From Salinicoccus sp. RF5 (GTDB lineage: Bacteria; Bacillota; Bacilli; Staphylococcales; Salinicoccaceae): DNA of 64,000 bases. Numbering within the stretch: the stretch's first letter is position 1; each line of letters opens with the position of its first letter. Where the stretch lies: positions 62,001 to 126,000 of the forward strand of contig NZ_JAJGRC010000001.1 of NCBI RefSeq assembly GCF_020786625.1, in the 5' to 3' direction. Made by a program: the position numbers and the translations under genes. The notes under the pieces are model-generated. The model was given only the letters and a program-made list of their open reading frames with translations. It searched no databases and was not told the origin of the DNA. Of the stretch, positions 26,512-36,275 are shown one piece after another.

Positions 26512-27303
26512 TTGGAGCATTTCTATCAGCTCGGCTGGACACTCGACCCCGTTGGTGGAGCATCTGGCGAAGCCTATAAGGCAGAGCAAGATGGCAGGAA
26601 GCTGTTCCTGAAACGCAATGCCAGCCCTTTCCTTGCAGCGCTGTCCGCTGAAGGTATTGTACCGAAACTGGTCTGGACCAAAAGAATAGAGACCGGAGAA
26701 GTAGTGACAGCACAGCACTGGAAAAATGGCCGGGAGCTGACCCGTGAAGAGATGCATTCGGAGAGGGTAGCCTCACTGATGAAGAAAATCCATACATCAG
26801 GTCCTCTTCTCACTATGCTGAAAAAGCTCGGCATGAAACCCATGCTGCCGGATCTGTTGCTTAACAAGATACAGACCTCATTATCCCCGAAAGTCAATGC
26901 CCACCATACCGTCCGTTCTGCAATCCAATACCTGGAAAATGAGATGCCCCTGATCGATGAAGCATTTTGTACAGTATGCCATGGAGACGTCAATCACAAC
27001 AATTGGCTCCTCTCTGACCAGGATGAGCTTTATCTGGTGGACTGGGAAGGTGCAATGATTGCGGATCCTGCGATAGATCTCGGTATGATCCTCTACACTT
27101 ATGTGGAACCGGATGACTGGAAGGAATGGCTGGAAGTCTACGGCAAGCCATTGGACAGGACTTTGATGAAACGCATGAAGTGGTATACACTCGTGCAGGC
27201 GATCACAATGATCCAATGGTATGAAGATCATAAGCGTTTCAAGGATATGAATGATTGGATCATCTTCCTCAATAAAGTAATACAGAGAGACCGTTTTATA
27301 TAA
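26512..27303 (+). CDS. ytmP: YtmP-like phosphotransferase (aminoglycoside/choline kinase fold)
   Basis: 263 residues from a TTG at 26512, preceded by AAGAGGTG at 26498-26505; a GTG inside that site is less likely. The kinase-like fold shows the catalytic loop CHGDVNHNNWLL and the metal-binding VDWEGAMIADPAIDLG. Such enzymes phosphorylate small molecules, but the substrate of YtmP is not known to me. It lies directly before trmB, as in Bacillus and Staphylococcus. Confidence 0.82.
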   Translation: MEHFYQLGWTLDPVGGASGEAYKAEQDGRKLFLKRNASPFLAALSAEGIVPKLVWTKRIETGEVVTAQHWKNGRELTREEMHSERVASLMKKIHTSGPLLTMLKKLGMKPMLPDLLLNKIQTSLSPKVNAHHTVRSAIQYLENEMPLIDEAFCTVCHGDVNHNNWLLSDQDELYLVDWEGAMIADPAIDLGMILYTYVEPDDWKEWLEVYGKPLDRTLMKRMKWYTLVQAITMIQWYEDHKRFKDMNDWIIFLNKVIQRDRFI

Positions 27304-27346
27304 TATTAAATATTCGAGTGATATGAGTAACAGGTGGGAAACTTAA

Positions 27347-27979
27347 ATGAGAATGCGCAATAAGCCCTGGGCAATGGAATTTCTGAATGAAAACAGCAAT
27401 ATCGTGGATACGGATGGGAGCTATTCCGGGAGGATCGGTGACTTCTTTCCCGAAAGCAGGCCGCTTCATATAGAAGTCGGTACGGGGATGGGCACCTTCA
27501 TAACGGAGCTTGCCGCCCGCAACCCGCATATCAACTATGTGGGCATAGAGTTGGACAAGAATGTGATGATACGTGTCGTGGAGAAGATCTTGGAGGCGGA
27601 ACTTAATAATGTCAGGCTTCTGCTGCTCGATGCACGTGAAATAGATACGTATTTCCACAAGGACGAAGTGGACCGGATCTACCTCAATTTTTCCGATCCA
27701 TGGCCGAAGAACCGGCATGAAAAGCGCCGTCTGACCCATGAGGCATTCCTTGAGAAGTACCGCTCCATCCTGGCCGAAGAAAGTCTCCTCCAGTTCAAGA
27801 CAGACAACAGGGGGCTGTTCGAGTACAGTCTCGAGAGCCTGAACAACTTCGGCATGGTCTTCCATGAAGTGAAGCTCGATCTTCATGCAGACGAACCGGA
27901 AGACAACATAAGGACGGAGTACGAAGACAAGTTTTCAGCCAAGGGAAATAAAATATACAGACTCAAAGCATCTTTCTGA
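27347..27979 (+). CDS. trmB: tRNA (guanine-N7-)-methyltransferase
   Basis: 210 residues, full length. It methylates G46 of tRNA using SAM. The SAM-binding motif is IEVGTGMGTFI, followed by the acidic GIELDKN, and the family block NFSDPWPKNRHEKRRLTHEAFL carries the catalytic and tRNA-contact residues. Its TGA stop lies in the loop of the terminator hairpin that follows. Confidence 0.96.
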   Translation: MRMRNKPWAMEFLNENSNIVDTDGSYSGRIGDFFPESRPLHIEVGTGMGTFITELAARNPHINYVGIELDKNVMIRVVEKILEAELNNVRLLLLDAREIDTYFHKDEVDRIYLNFSDPWPKNRHEKRRLTHEAFLEKYRSILAEESLLQFKTDNRGLFEYSLESLNNFGMVFHEVKLDLHADEPEDNIRTEYEDKFSAKGNKIYRLKASF

Positions 27980-27995
27980 AGATGCTTTTTTTAAT
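27965..27995 (+). terminator. trmB terminator overlapping its stop codon
   Basis: AAAGCATCTT and AAGATGCTTT form a 10-bp stem around a 4-base loop; T-run follows. The stop codon 27977-27979 sits at the loop. Confidence 0.8.
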
Positions 27996-28004
27996 GTCGT
28001 GTAT

Positions 28005-28033
28005 TTCACCGTGAAAGAATGATAAAATATACT
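28005..28033 (+). promoter_or_regulatory. Putative promoter of patB-like gene
   Basis: TTCACC (28005-28010) and TATACT (28028-28033) with 17-base spacing, about 40 bases before the start codon. Confidence 0.45.
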
Positions 28034-28072
28034 TGGACAATATAAATTCTGGATCAGTTTGGAGGAGATCAC

Positions 28073-29275
28073 TTGAGCACTTTTGACTTCAATAGGCAGA
28101 CGACAAGGGAAGGTACATACAGCGTCCAGTACGAGGGGACCGAAAAGCTTTTCGGGACGGACGGGCTCGAACCATTCTGGATTGCGGACATGGACATCGA
28201 AACGCCGGAAGCGGTCTCGGATGCAATGAAGAAGCGCATCGACAACGGCATATTCGGTTATACGAAGTGGCAGAATCCGAAGTTCTATGGGGCGGTGAAA
28301 GGCTGGTGGCACGAGAGGTTCGGCATCACCCTCGAGGATGAGGAGATCCATTATGCGCCCTCTGTGATGTTTACAATCGGTGAGGTGGTCAGACAATTTT
28401 CCGAAGAAGGGGATGGTGTCATCCTCACCATGCCCTCCTATAACGCATTCATAGGAATGGTGAAGGGGAACGGCCGGAAGATCGTCGACTGCCCACTGCT
28501 CGAAAATGGTGATGGATGGCAGTTCGACTTCGAACGTTTTGAAGCGCTTTGCAGCCGGGACGATGTGAAAGTATACATCCACTGCAATCCGCACAATCCC
28601 ACCGGGCGGGTGTGGAGGTGTGATGAACTGGAGAAGATCCGGGAAATCTGCCTCAGGACGGGCGTCTTTCTGATCAGCGATGAAATCCATATGGATTTTG
28701 TGCGACCGAAAGGACAGTTCGTTTCGATGGTGGAACTGATGGCGGACGGTGACCCGATGCTGGTGACGACAGGACTTGGGAAGACCTTCAACCTCGCCAG
28801 CATCCCGCACTCCTATTTCATTACGAGGGATAAGGCGCTCCGAAAGAAGATCGCCCGCAACATTGCATCCAGATACGGCATGGGGGCTGCAAACAGCCTG
28901 GCGCTCGAAGCGCTCCATGCTGCATATACGGAATGCGGGGCGTGGGTGGACGGGCTGAACAGCCACATCGAAGAGAACATGCAGCTCGTCGAAGACTACA
29001 TCACTGCACACATGTCCGAATGGCTTGATTTCAAAAAGCCCGAGGCGACCTACCTGGCATGGATCAGCTTTGAAAAGAGCGGCCTTGCGGATGAGGAAGT
29101 ACATAAGGCCCTAATCGACATCGGCGGTATCGCGGTGTCTCCCGGACACATATACGACATGAAAAAGAACCGGCATTTCCGGTTCAATGTCGCTTCAAGC
29201 CGTCATAGGGTCGAAGATGGGCTGGAGAGGATACACCGTACATTCAAAAAAATCACGAAATCTACAGTTCAGTAG
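28073..29275 (+). CDS. patB: PatB/MalY-family PLP aminotransferase, cystathionine beta-lyase type
   Basis: 400 residues starting with TTG 28073 after a strong GGAGGAG site. The fold-type I signatures are FWIADMDIETPEAV, HCNPHNPTGRVW, SDEIHMDF and the PLP lysine Lys237 in GLGKTFNLAS. PatB proteins split cystathionine or cysteine conjugates to homocysteine or pyruvate and ammonia; a transaminase side role is possible. The gene stands alone and its end overlaps a small convergent gene by 14 bases. Confidence 0.88.
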   Translation: MSTFDFNRQTTREGTYSVQYEGTEKLFGTDGLEPFWIADMDIETPEAVSDAMKKRIDNGIFGYTKWQNPKFYGAVKGWWHERFGITLEDEEIHYAPSVMFTIGEVVRQFSEEGDGVILTMPSYNAFIGMVKGNGRKIVDCPLLENGDGWQFDFERFEALCSRDDVKVYIHCNPHNPTGRVWRCDELEKIREICLRTGVFLISDEIHMDFVRPKGQFVSMVELMADGDPMLVTTGLGKTFNLASIPHSYFITRDKALRKKIARNIASRYGMGAANSLALEALHAAYTECGAWVDGLNSHIEENMQLVEDYITAHMSEWLDFKKPEATYLAWISFEKSGLADEEVHKALIDIGGIAVSPGHIYDMKKNRHFRFNVASSRHRVEDGLERIHRTFKKITKSTVQ

Positions 29276-29561
29276 CTTCCATGATTTCTCCAGTATATGC
29301 ATCAGCGGTGAATTTATAGCGCTTCTTACCCGCATTTTCGTGCGTATGGAAGCGGCCTGTGAATACTTCGCGTTCAATGCCAAGGAATCTGTTCCTGTTG
29401 GCATGGTAGTCGATAGAAACGAATGAGATATCTTCATACTGCCTGTACAGCCGGTCGATGACCGTCTGGGGATGGATTGGCCTGTTCAGCCTGAACCAGA
29501 CGACTACCGGAAGCAGGATGACTGATGAGATGAGCAGTGCTCTGACGATTTTGGATAGCAT
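29262..29561 (-). CDS. Small membrane-anchored protein of unknown function
   Basis: 99 residues with one N-terminal transmembrane segment or uncleaved signal (about 5-24) and a basic, tyrosine-rich outer part. The C-terminus (KFTADAYTGEIMEATEL) faintly resembles a PepSY-like strand pair, which is only a guess. AAGGAGGTC stands in front of the ATG, which supports a real gene. It is divergent from the M42 peptidase. Confidence 0.7.
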   Translation of the reverse strand: MLSKIVRALLISSVILLPVVVWFRLNRPIHPQTVIDRLYRQYEDISFVSIDYHANRNRFLGIEREVFTGRFHTHENAGKKRYKFTADAYTGEIMEATEL

Positions 29562-29632
29562 GTCATGACCTCCTTATCGCAATCAGTTTAACATATTTTA
29601 TCAGTAGAAGGATTACAAAAAGGAGGATTTGA

Positions 29633-30715
29633 ATGAAAATTGAAAAAAGCACATTGGAAAGAATGAAGACTCTGACGGAACTCCATGGCGCACCCGGTTT
29701 TGAGGACCAGGTCCGCGACTATATGAGGAAAGAGATGGAACCCTTTGCGGATGAAATAGTGCAGGATGGCCTCGGGGGCATCTTTGCGGTCAAGAAATCC
29801 AAGGTTGAAGGCGCCCCAAAAGTCATGATTGCCGGCCATATGGATGAAGTGGGCTTCATGGTCACGCAATTGACCGAAAATGGCATGATCAAATTCACCC
29901 CTCTCGGTGGCTGGTCGAATGATGTCCTGCTGAGCCACAAATTCAAGGTCAGGACGGCAGAAGACAGGCAGATCACCGGAATCATCGGGAGCGTGCCCGT
30001 CCACTTCAGAAAAGGCGAGGGCAAGAACAAGTCGGTGGAATTGGATGATATGCTCCTCGATGTCGGGGCCGACAGCAGGGAAGACCTCGAGGCCATGGGA
30101 ATCCGCCCGGGTGATTCCATCGTACCGGATGTCGAATTCGAAGTGCTGGAGCAGGAGAACAAGCTGCTCGCAAAAGCATGGGACAACCGCTATGGCTGTC
30201 TGATCGCCATAGAGACGCTGGAGGCCCTCGCTGATGTGGACCTGGGATGCGACCTCTATGTCGGGGCCAATGTCCAGGAGGAAGTGGGGCTCAGGGGGGC
30301 AAAAGTGAGTTCCAACCTGATAAAGCCGGATGTCGCATTTGCAGTCGACTGCTCCCCGGCAAATGATATGCTGGGCAAGAAGGATGACATCGGCAGGATC
30401 GGTGGAGGGACGCTCGTCCGCATCATGGACCGGACGATGATCCTGTCCAAGTCGATGCGTGACTATATGCTTGAGACGGCGGAGCAGCATGACGTCAAAT
30501 ACCAGTACTACCAGTCCCCGGGCGGCACGGATGCAGGCAGCATCCATGTTTCCAATGAAGGGGTGGTCAGTGCTGTTGTGGGCATCGTGGCCCGCTATAT
30601 CCATACGAGCCACTCGATCATCAACTCCGAGGACTACATGCATGCGAAGAAGATGCTGATGGAACTCGTTAAAGGCATCGATGCCGACAGGGTCGAGCAG
30701 TTGAGGGGCCGCTGA
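29633..30715 (+). CDS. ytoP: M42-family glutamyl aminopeptidase (YtoP-like)
   Basis: 360 residues, normal for this dinuclear metal aminopeptidase family. Metal ligands and catalytic glutamate lie in AGHMDEVGFMV, AWDNRYGC, NVQEEVGLRGA and the later GGTDAGSIHV. It probably trims peptides in the cytoplasm, as a large oligomer. Start follows AAAAAGGAGG. Its stop shares a base with the start of the next membrane protein gene (TGATG). Confidence 0.9.
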   Translation: MKIEKSTLERMKTLTELHGAPGFEDQVRDYMRKEMEPFADEIVQDGLGGIFAVKKSKVEGAPKVMIAGHMDEVGFMVTQLTENGMIKFTPLGGWSNDVLLSHKFKVRTAEDRQITGIIGSVPVHFRKGEGKNKSVELDDMLLDVGADSREDLEAMGIRPGDSIVPDVEFEVLEQENKLLAKAWDNRYGCLIAIETLEALADVDLGCDLYVGANVQEEVGLRGAKVSSNLIKPDVAFAVDCSPANDMLGKKDDIGRIGGGTLVRIMDRTMILSKSMRDYMLETAEQHDVKYQYYQSPGGTDAGSIHVSNEGVVSAVVGIVARYIHTSHSIINSEDYMHAKKMLMELVKGIDADRVEQLRGR

Positions 30716-31710
30716 TGAGGCGCCTGCTTAGAAGATGGTTCATTGATGGCATGAGCTTCATGGCACTCGGTCTGTTTTCTTCCCTCATCATCGGCCTCAT
30801 CATTGATACGGTCGGGACTTATGTTCCCTACCTTGAAAGCCTGAAGGAGGTCGGAGCGGTGGCGATGGGCATGACGGGGGCGGCAATCGGTGCCGCCATC
30901 GCATATGGCCTGAAAGCCTCGCCGCTCGTCATATTTTCTGTAGTTGTCGTAAGCTACGCCGCCTACGATATGGGCGGAGCAGCCGGCAGCTACATCGCAA
31001 GCATCATCGCAATTGAAGTCGCACGCCTGTATGCGGGAAGGACCAAGATCGACATCATCGTCACCCCTTTCCTGACGATCGTGCTGGGCTATATCGTCGC
31101 CCGGTTCATCGGACCTGTCATCGGCGATTTCATGACGAGCATGGGCGAAGTGATCATCTTTGCGACTGAGCAGAGACCTTTCATAATGGGGATGCTCGTA
31201 GCAGTCATTTTCGGCATCACATTGACGGCGCCGCTCTCAAGCGCAGCACTTGCACTGATGCTCGACCTGAGTGGACTTGCCGCAGGCGCGGCAGTCATCG
31301 GCTGCTGCTGCCATATGGTAGGATTGGCTGTAACGGGGTATAGGGATAATGGATTTTCCGGATTGATATCCATCGGCATCGGCACTTCCATGCTGCAGGT
31401 CCCGAACGTACTTCTGAATCCGTTCATCATCCTGCCGCCTGTTTTGGCAAGTGCCGTCATCGCTCCCATCATGACGGTCTTCTTCCCGATGGAAAACAAT
31501 GCCGCCGGCGCGGGAATGGGCACAAGCGGCCTGGTCGGACAGATCATGACCATCGAAACGATGGGGCCTTCGCTCGAAGTATGGCTGCTCATCCTCGTGT
31601 TCCAAATCGTTTTACCTGCCCTGACAACTCTGTTATTCTATACTTTGCTGAAACGTGCAGGCCTGATCAAAGATGGCGACCAGAAATTAAGAATTGGTGC
31701 GAAAGAATAG
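30715..31710 (+). CDS. PTS EIIC-like membrane protein (PTS_EIIC_2 family)
   Basis: 331 residues with about 10 hydrophobic helices, rich in Gly and Ala. It resembles the PF13303-type family, called a PTS IIC although no IIA/IIB partner lies nearby; the true substrate is unknown. It is translationally coupled to the M42 peptidase (1-base overlap) and overlaps in sequence the leader of the DUF1444 gene. The same pair occurs in related bacteria, as far as I recall. Confidence 0.75.
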   Translation: MRRLLRRWFIDGMSFMALGLFSSLIIGLIIDTVGTYVPYLESLKEVGAVAMGMTGAAIGAAIAYGLKASPLVIFSVVVVSYAAYDMGGAAGSYIASIIAIEVARLYAGRTKIDIIVTPFLTIVLGYIVARFIGPVIGDFMTSMGEVIIFATEQRPFIMGMLVAVIFGITLTAPLSSAALALMLDLSGLAAGAAVIGCCCHMVGLAVTGYRDNGFSGLISIGIGTSMLQVPNVLLNPFIILPPVLASAVIAPIMTVFFPMENNAAGAGMGTSGLVGQIMTIETMGPSLEVWLLILVFQIVLPALTTLLFYTLLKRAGLIKDGDQKLRIGAKE

Positions 31711-31726
31711 AACTGGAGGCAATCTG

Positions 31727-32539
31727 ATGAATATTTTCCAGCTTAAAAATAGAATCATAGAGAAGCTAAATGAAAAGCGCAATGATTTCCAGACTTCTTT
31801 TGACAGGGAAGAGGAGATGCTCAGGGTGGAGCGCAATGATAACGGCAAAGGTCTCGACATCGCCCTGTCGAAAGCCGTGGATAAGGTCAAAAAAGATGAG
31901 AATTTCATAGAGGAAGTCGTCTACTATATAGATGAGACGCTTGAACGCATGAAGGAGGAGGAGATCTCCCTGGATGCATCGGCCGTCTATCCCGTCATCC
32001 GCTCTTCAAGCTTCCACAGGAAGAACAAGAAGGGGGATGCATTCGTCACGGATGGCCATACGAATGAGACGCGCATATATTATGCAGTGGACTTCAAGAA
32101 CAGCTACAGGCTGATTGATGAGCCCCTCCTCAAGACGCTGGGGCTCGACAAGGAGGCGCTGCGGAAGCTGGCGGATGAAAACATGAAGCGCCTTCCCGTC
32201 TCCTATAAGAAGGAGTCTATCCAGGAGAACGACTTCTATTTCATCAACCATAATGACGGCTATGATGCGACGCGGATCCTGAACACGCAGCTCCTTGATG
32301 AAATGCATGACGGCTTCGATGGGGAAATGATGGTCGGACTGCCGCACCAGGATGTATTGATCATCGCCAATGTGAGGAACAGCGTAGGCTATGACATCAT
32401 GGCACAGATGATGATGCAGTACTTCGCTGAAGGGCTGACGCCGATCACTTCCCTCTCGTTTTCATACCGGGAAAAGAAACTGGAACCAGTGTTCATACTG
32501 GGCAAACAAAAGAATCATAAAAGAGGTAGAGAAGAATGA
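31727..32539 (+). CDS. ytpQ: DUF1444 family protein YtpQ
   Basis: 270 residues from ATG 31727, preceded by CTGGAGG. It is a soluble alpha/beta protein of the UPF0354/DUF1444 family, conserved in Bacillales; its function is unknown to me. It overlaps ytpR by 4 bases (ATGA). The order ytpQ-ytpR-sftA-murC matches Bacillus, so it is part of that operon. Confidence 0.88.
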   Translation: MNIFQLKNRIIEKLNEKRNDFQTSFDREEEMLRVERNDNGKGLDIALSKAVDKVKKDENFIEEVVYYIDETLERMKEEEISLDASAVYPVIRSSSFHRKNKKGDAFVTDGHTNETRIYYAVDFKNSYRLIDEPLLKTLGLDKEALRKLADENMKRLPVSYKKESIQENDFYFINHNDGYDATRILNTQLLDEMHDGFDGEMMVGLPHQDVLIIANVRNSVGYDIMAQMMMQYFAEGLTPITSLSFSYREKKLEPVFILGKQKNHKRGREE

Positions 32540-33126
32540 AACTGACTTATAATTACCAGCATGTTGGAGATGTACTGCTTGTCACGTTGAAGAAAGCTGA
32601 AAACCCAAAATATGAATTCCATGAAACTCTGACAGTGATCAGGGACGGTGATGAAATCATCGGCCTGAATATCTTTGAGGCCTCAAAGCATATCGAACTG
32701 CCGGACACGGTGAACATCAAGGCGGATGAGAAGATTTTAGGAAGCATAAATGCATTGCTCGAAAGCAGGGGCGTCGCGAAAATCAATCCGGATCTCTCTC
32801 CGAAGTTCGTTGTCGGAAAAGTAACCGAAAAATCAAAGCACCCGGACGCAGACAAGCTGAATGTATGCAAGGTGGATGTCGGGGACGAAGAGCTGCAGAT
32901 CGTGTGTGGGGCTCCGAATGTGGATGCGGGCCAGCATGTCGTCGTGGCAAAGGTCGGCGCAATCATGCCTGATGGCCTCTATATCAAGCCTTCCACACTG
33001 AGGGGCGTGGACTCGAAGGGCATGATCTGTTCAAAGAAGGAACTGAACCTTGAGGATGATGGTGTAAAAGGGATCTATGTACTGGACGATAGCTATGAAG
33101 TAGCGCAACCATTTGAAGTGAAGTAA
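32536..33126 (+). CDS. ytpR: tRNA-binding-domain protein YtpR
   Basis: 196 residues. The C-terminal half is an EMAP/OB-fold tRNA-binding domain like that of phenylalanyl-tRNA synthetase beta: [31 protein letters not shown] and [11 protein letters not shown]. The N-terminal half is a family-specific domain. It may bind tRNA or other RNA; no catalytic activity is evident. Translation is coupled to ytpQ. Confidence 0.9.
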   Translation: MKLTYNYQHVGDVLLVTLKKAENPKYEFHETLTVIRDGDEIIGLNIFEASKHIELPDTVNIKADEKILGSINALLESRGVAKINPDLSPKFVVGKVTEKSKHPDADKLNVCKVDVGDEELQIVCGAPNVDAGQHVVVAKVGAIMPDGLYIKPSTLRGVDSKGMICSKKELNLEDDGVKGIYVLDDSYEVAQPFEVK

Positions 33127-33137
33127 GGGTGAGGCGG

Positions 33138-34871
33138 ATGGATAGATCAAGAAGGAGAAGACAATTCAATCGTAATCTTGAAGAGGGGCGTACCGACAGG
33201 GAACGCTTCAGGTTTCCTTTGGATATGGATGACAAGGATGGCAGGGAAACACCTGCCAAGCCTGCCGAAAGAGAAGGGAAAAACCTTGAAGGCAGCGATT
33301 TGATAAGAAGAGAGCAACAGAAGTCACTACTTGGAGAAAGCCGCTATTCCAGAAAGAGGCCGAGGAAGAACACGATCAGCAAGGCACGAGCGGTGCCTTC
33401 TGCAATCCACGGCTCGAAAGGGAATCCGAATGCTGTGGGCCGGGATGAGACGGAAGCTTCCTCCGGAGATCAGAAATCCGGATATTCATCACCAATTGTA
33501 GAAGAATTGAAGAGGGAGAGGGCGCAGCGGGAAAAGAAGCAGCGTGAGCGCATGGAGAAAAGAGCGGAGAAGGCGGAAGCCGAAAGGTCCATCGGGGTTG
33601 TTACCGGCCAGTCCGGCAAGGCGAAGATGGAGCAGGAAATTGAGCCCGAAACCGATGTTCAGGAGTCCGGCGCCGACAAGAAGTCCACTTCTCCCTTCAA
33701 TGTCATGATGACCCCCTATGACAAGAACAAGTACAGGGCGAAAAACAAGGCCCAGGCAAAACGAAGCGGGCCCAAAAACACTTTGCCGCCCCTACATATA
33801 CTGGGTGAGGGCCAGGACGGCAGCTACGACAGGGTGGATGAAGTGCTCGCCGATGAAGTTGCTGCCGCCTTCGAGGCCATCGGTGTGCCTGTCAGTATCG
33901 TTGCGTACAGGACCAATGGCATCGTCGGCCGCTTTGAGCTCTCGATGAGGAGGAACTTCAGGCTGAATGTGGTAGGAAAGCTGAAAGAACATCTGCTTTC
34001 TGTGATGCCGTTTGAAGACTTCAAACTGATTGTGCCCATAGCCGGTACCAGCAACATCGGTGTGGAGTTCATCCTGCCCGAGCCATACACGATACCTTTC
34101 AGTACACTCTTCTCCTCCAGCAGCCTCAAGCTCAGAAAGAACGACTTCAAGTTTGTGGTGGGAAAAACAGTGGATGACCAGATCTTCAGCTTCCCGCTGA
34201 AGAAGGCCGGTCAAATACTGGTCTACGGTGGAGCGGAGGAATATTCATCTGCAGTGGTCGACAATATCCTCTTCTCCCTCATGATGAACCATAATCCAAG
34301 GGAGCTCCAGATCATGATTGCTTCCGACAAAGCCCATTACAGGGAATATGAAGGGCTGCCGCATATGTTCAGTGCATCCAGGTCCATCACCGACAAGCAT
34401 GTACTGAAGGATATCCTCGAAGAGCTGAACAACAGGCACAACCAATTCAGAAGGGCGCATGTACGCAATCTGGACAGCTTCAACCAACGGGTCGGCAATG
34501 ACTCCAAAAAGAGTGTCATTGTTGTCGTCATCGACGACCTCGCAGACCTGTTCGAACATAATAATCCAGAAGCGATACGGGCCATCGTCCAGATCCTGAA
34601 GAAGGGAAAACCCCTCGGCGTACACCTCATCATGAACCATTCAAGGGACGACGTGGGCCTCCGTTTCGAACTGCTCCAGATGATGCAGACGCGCATCTCG
34701 TTCAAAGACGGCAAGTCCAAGGTTGTCGACGGGGCGAAGGAGCTCGCTGAGGGCAACGACATGATGATCCAGATTCCAACATCCAATAAACCGCTCCGGG
34801 TGAATGCCGGGGTGCTGACTCAAAAAATCAAGGAAGATGTTCTTTCCCATCTGAAAGGGATATTCCGATGA
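33138..34871 (+). CDS. Degenerate FtsK/SftA-type protein, motor motifs lost
   Basis: 577 residues from ATG 33138 (AAGGGTGAGG upstream). N-terminal 1-185 is basic, then charged, with a possible coiled coil at 120-150 and no membrane helix. Residues 215-577 align with the alpha and beta domains of FtsK/SftA: YEGLPHMF, VRNLDSFNQRVGN and IVVVIDDLADLF (461-472) are recognisable. The Walker A site, normally GxxGSGKS, reads GGAEEYSS at 364-371; the ATQRPS segment reads MNHSRDD at 499-505; the Walker B Glu position is Asp. No gamma DNA-reading domain follows. It sits between ytpR and murC, exactly where Bacillus has sftA. ATP-driven DNA pumping is therefore unlikely. Confidence 0.78.
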   Translation: MDRSRRRRQFNRNLEEGRTDRERFRFPLDMDDKDGRETPAKPAEREGKNLEGSDLIRREQQKSLLGESRYSRKRPRKNTISKARAVPSAIHGSKGNPNAVGRDETEASSGDQKSGYSSPIVEELKRERAQREKKQRERMEKRAEKAEAERSIGVVTGQSGKAKMEQEIEPETDVQESGADKKSTSPFNVMMTPYDKNKYRAKNKAQAKRSGPKNTLPPLHILGEGQDGSYDRVDEVLADEVAAAFEAIGVPVSIVAYRTNGIVGRFELSMRRNFRLNVVGKLKEHLLSVMPFEDFKLIVPIAGTSNIGVEFILPEPYTIPFSTLFSSSSLKLRKNDFKFVVGKTVDDQIFSFPLKKAGQILVYGGAEEYSSAVVDNILFSLMMNHNPRELQIMIASDKAHYREYEGLPHMFSASRSITDKHVLKDILEELNNRHNQFRRAHVRNLDSFNQRVGNDSKKSVIVVVIDDLADLFEHNNPEAIRAIVQILKKGKPLGVHLIMNHSRDDVGLRFELLQMMQTRISFKDGKSKVVDGAKELAEGNDMMIQIPTSNKPLRVNAGVLTQKIKEDVLSHLKGIFR

Positions 34872-34899
34872 ATCCATTTTATGAAAGTATGGTGAGCCC

Positions 34900-36198
34900 A
34901 TGGAAAAATATCATTTTATAGGAATAAAGGGCGCAGGCATGAGTGCGCTGGCCCAAGTACTTCATGATCTTGGTCATGAAGTCCAGGGGGCCGACATAGA
35001 AAAGGAAGTGTTCACTGAGCACCAGCTCCGCGACAAGGGGATAAGCATCCTGCCCTTTGATGAGGCGAACATCGTTGAAGGTTATACCTATATTGCCGGC
35101 AATGCTTTCGGTGACGACCATCTCGAAATCAGTGCAGCAAGGGAAAAAGGCTATCCGGTCATACGCTATCATGAGTTCCTCTCACAATTCATGTCCCAGT
35201 TCACTTCCATAGCGGTCACGGGTGCACATGGGAAGACCTCCACCACGGGTCTGCTCAGCCACGTGATGAATGGGGACGTGGACACGACATTCCTCATCGG
35301 GGACGGCACAGGATTCGGTCTTGAGGACAGCAAGTACTTCACTTTCGAATCATGTGAATACAAGCGGCATTTCCTGAGCTATCATCCCGATTATGCCATC
35401 ATCACCAATATAGATTTTGACCATCCGGACTATTTCAGGGACCTGCAGGATGTCATCGATGCATTCACTGAAATGGCCGGCCAGGTCAAAAAGGCGGTGA
35501 TCGCCTATGGCGGGGACAGCCATACAAGAAAAATGTCCTATAATGTGCCGGTCTATTTCTATGGCATCGGCGAGGGATATGACATCAGTGCCTCCAACAT
35601 TGAAGTCCTCTCGAAGGGGACACGCTTTGACGTCAGTGTGGAAGGGGAGCACCTGGACACGTTCACCATACCGATGTATGGTGACCATCATGTGCTGAAC
35701 TCCCTTGCGGTAATAGCAGTGGGCTACCTGGAAGACCTTGATATGGAGAACATCAAGAAGGCATTCATGACCTTCGGCGGAGTGAAGCGCCGGTTCAGCG
35801 AAACTTTCAGGAACGGCATGGTCATCGTCGATGATTATGCACATCATCCGAAAGAGATACAGGCAACGCTCGAGACGGCCCGGAAGAAATATAGTGGGAG
35901 GGAGATCATCACCGTTTTCCAGCCCCATACATTCTCGAGGACCGAAAAGTTCCTGAACGAGTTTGCAGAAGCCCTCTCCGGGTCGGATAAGGCGTACATC
36001 GTGGACATCTTCGGTTCGGCGAGGGAGGACGCAGGCGCCCTGACCAGCCGGGATCTGGTGGATCTGATACCGGACGCTGAACTGCTTGCAGAAGGAGATA
36101 TCGAAAAGCTCAATTCACATGAAGAAGCCGTCATCATATTCATGGGGGCCGGTGACATCCAGAAATACGAGAAAAGATTTACCGAGCTATTATCCTGA
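34900..36198 (+). CDS. murC: UDP-N-acetylmuramate--L-alanine ligase
   Basis: 432 residues, usual length. It adds L-Ala to UDP-MurNAc, the first amino acid of the peptidoglycan stem, using ATP. The N-terminal UDP-binding motif is GIKGAGMSA (8-16), the ATP-binding P-loop GAHGKTSTT is near 108-116, and [10 protein letters not shown] is the C-terminal signature. It lies 28 bases after the FtsK-like gene and was probably in one transcript with ytpQ-ytpR. Confidence 0.97.
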   Translation: MEKYHFIGIKGAGMSALAQVLHDLGHEVQGADIEKEVFTEHQLRDKGISILPFDEANIVEGYTYIAGNAFGDDHLEISAAREKGYPVIRYHEFLSQFMSQFTSIAVTGAHGKTSTTGLLSHVMNGDVDTTFLIGDGTGFGLEDSKYFTFESCEYKRHFLSYHPDYAIITNIDFDHPDYFRDLQDVIDAFTEMAGQVKKAVIAYGGDSHTRKMSYNVPVYFYGIGEGYDISASNIEVLSKGTRFDVSVEGEHLDTFTIPMYGDHHVLNSLAVIAVGYLEDLDMENIKKAFMTFGGVKRRFSETFRNGMVIVDDYAHHPKEIQATLETARKKYSGREIITVFQPHTFSRTEKFLNEFAEALSGSDKAYIVDIFGSAREDAGALTSRDLVDLIPDAELLAEGDIEKLNSHEEAVIIFMGAGDIQKYEKRFTELLS

Positions 36199-36204
36199 TA
36201 AAAT

Positions 36205-36229
36205 GTTTATACCATAACCTTTTGGGTTA
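36205..36229 (+). promoter_or_regulatory. Possible SigB promoter of the ytxG-ytxH pair
   Basis: GTTTAT (36205-36210) and GGGTTA (36224-36229) are 13 bases apart. The -10 element also forms a short 5-bp hairpin (TAACC-GGTTA), so a weak terminator after murC is the alternative reading. Confidence 0.45.
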
Positions 36230-36275
36230 ATTTAAAGAGTGAATAACAAATAAAGATATAGATGGAGGCGTTAAA

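Noticed and set aside
27935-29104. 389-residue frame opposite patB
   Set aside because: Same reason; the patB frame has the PLP lysine and all blocks.
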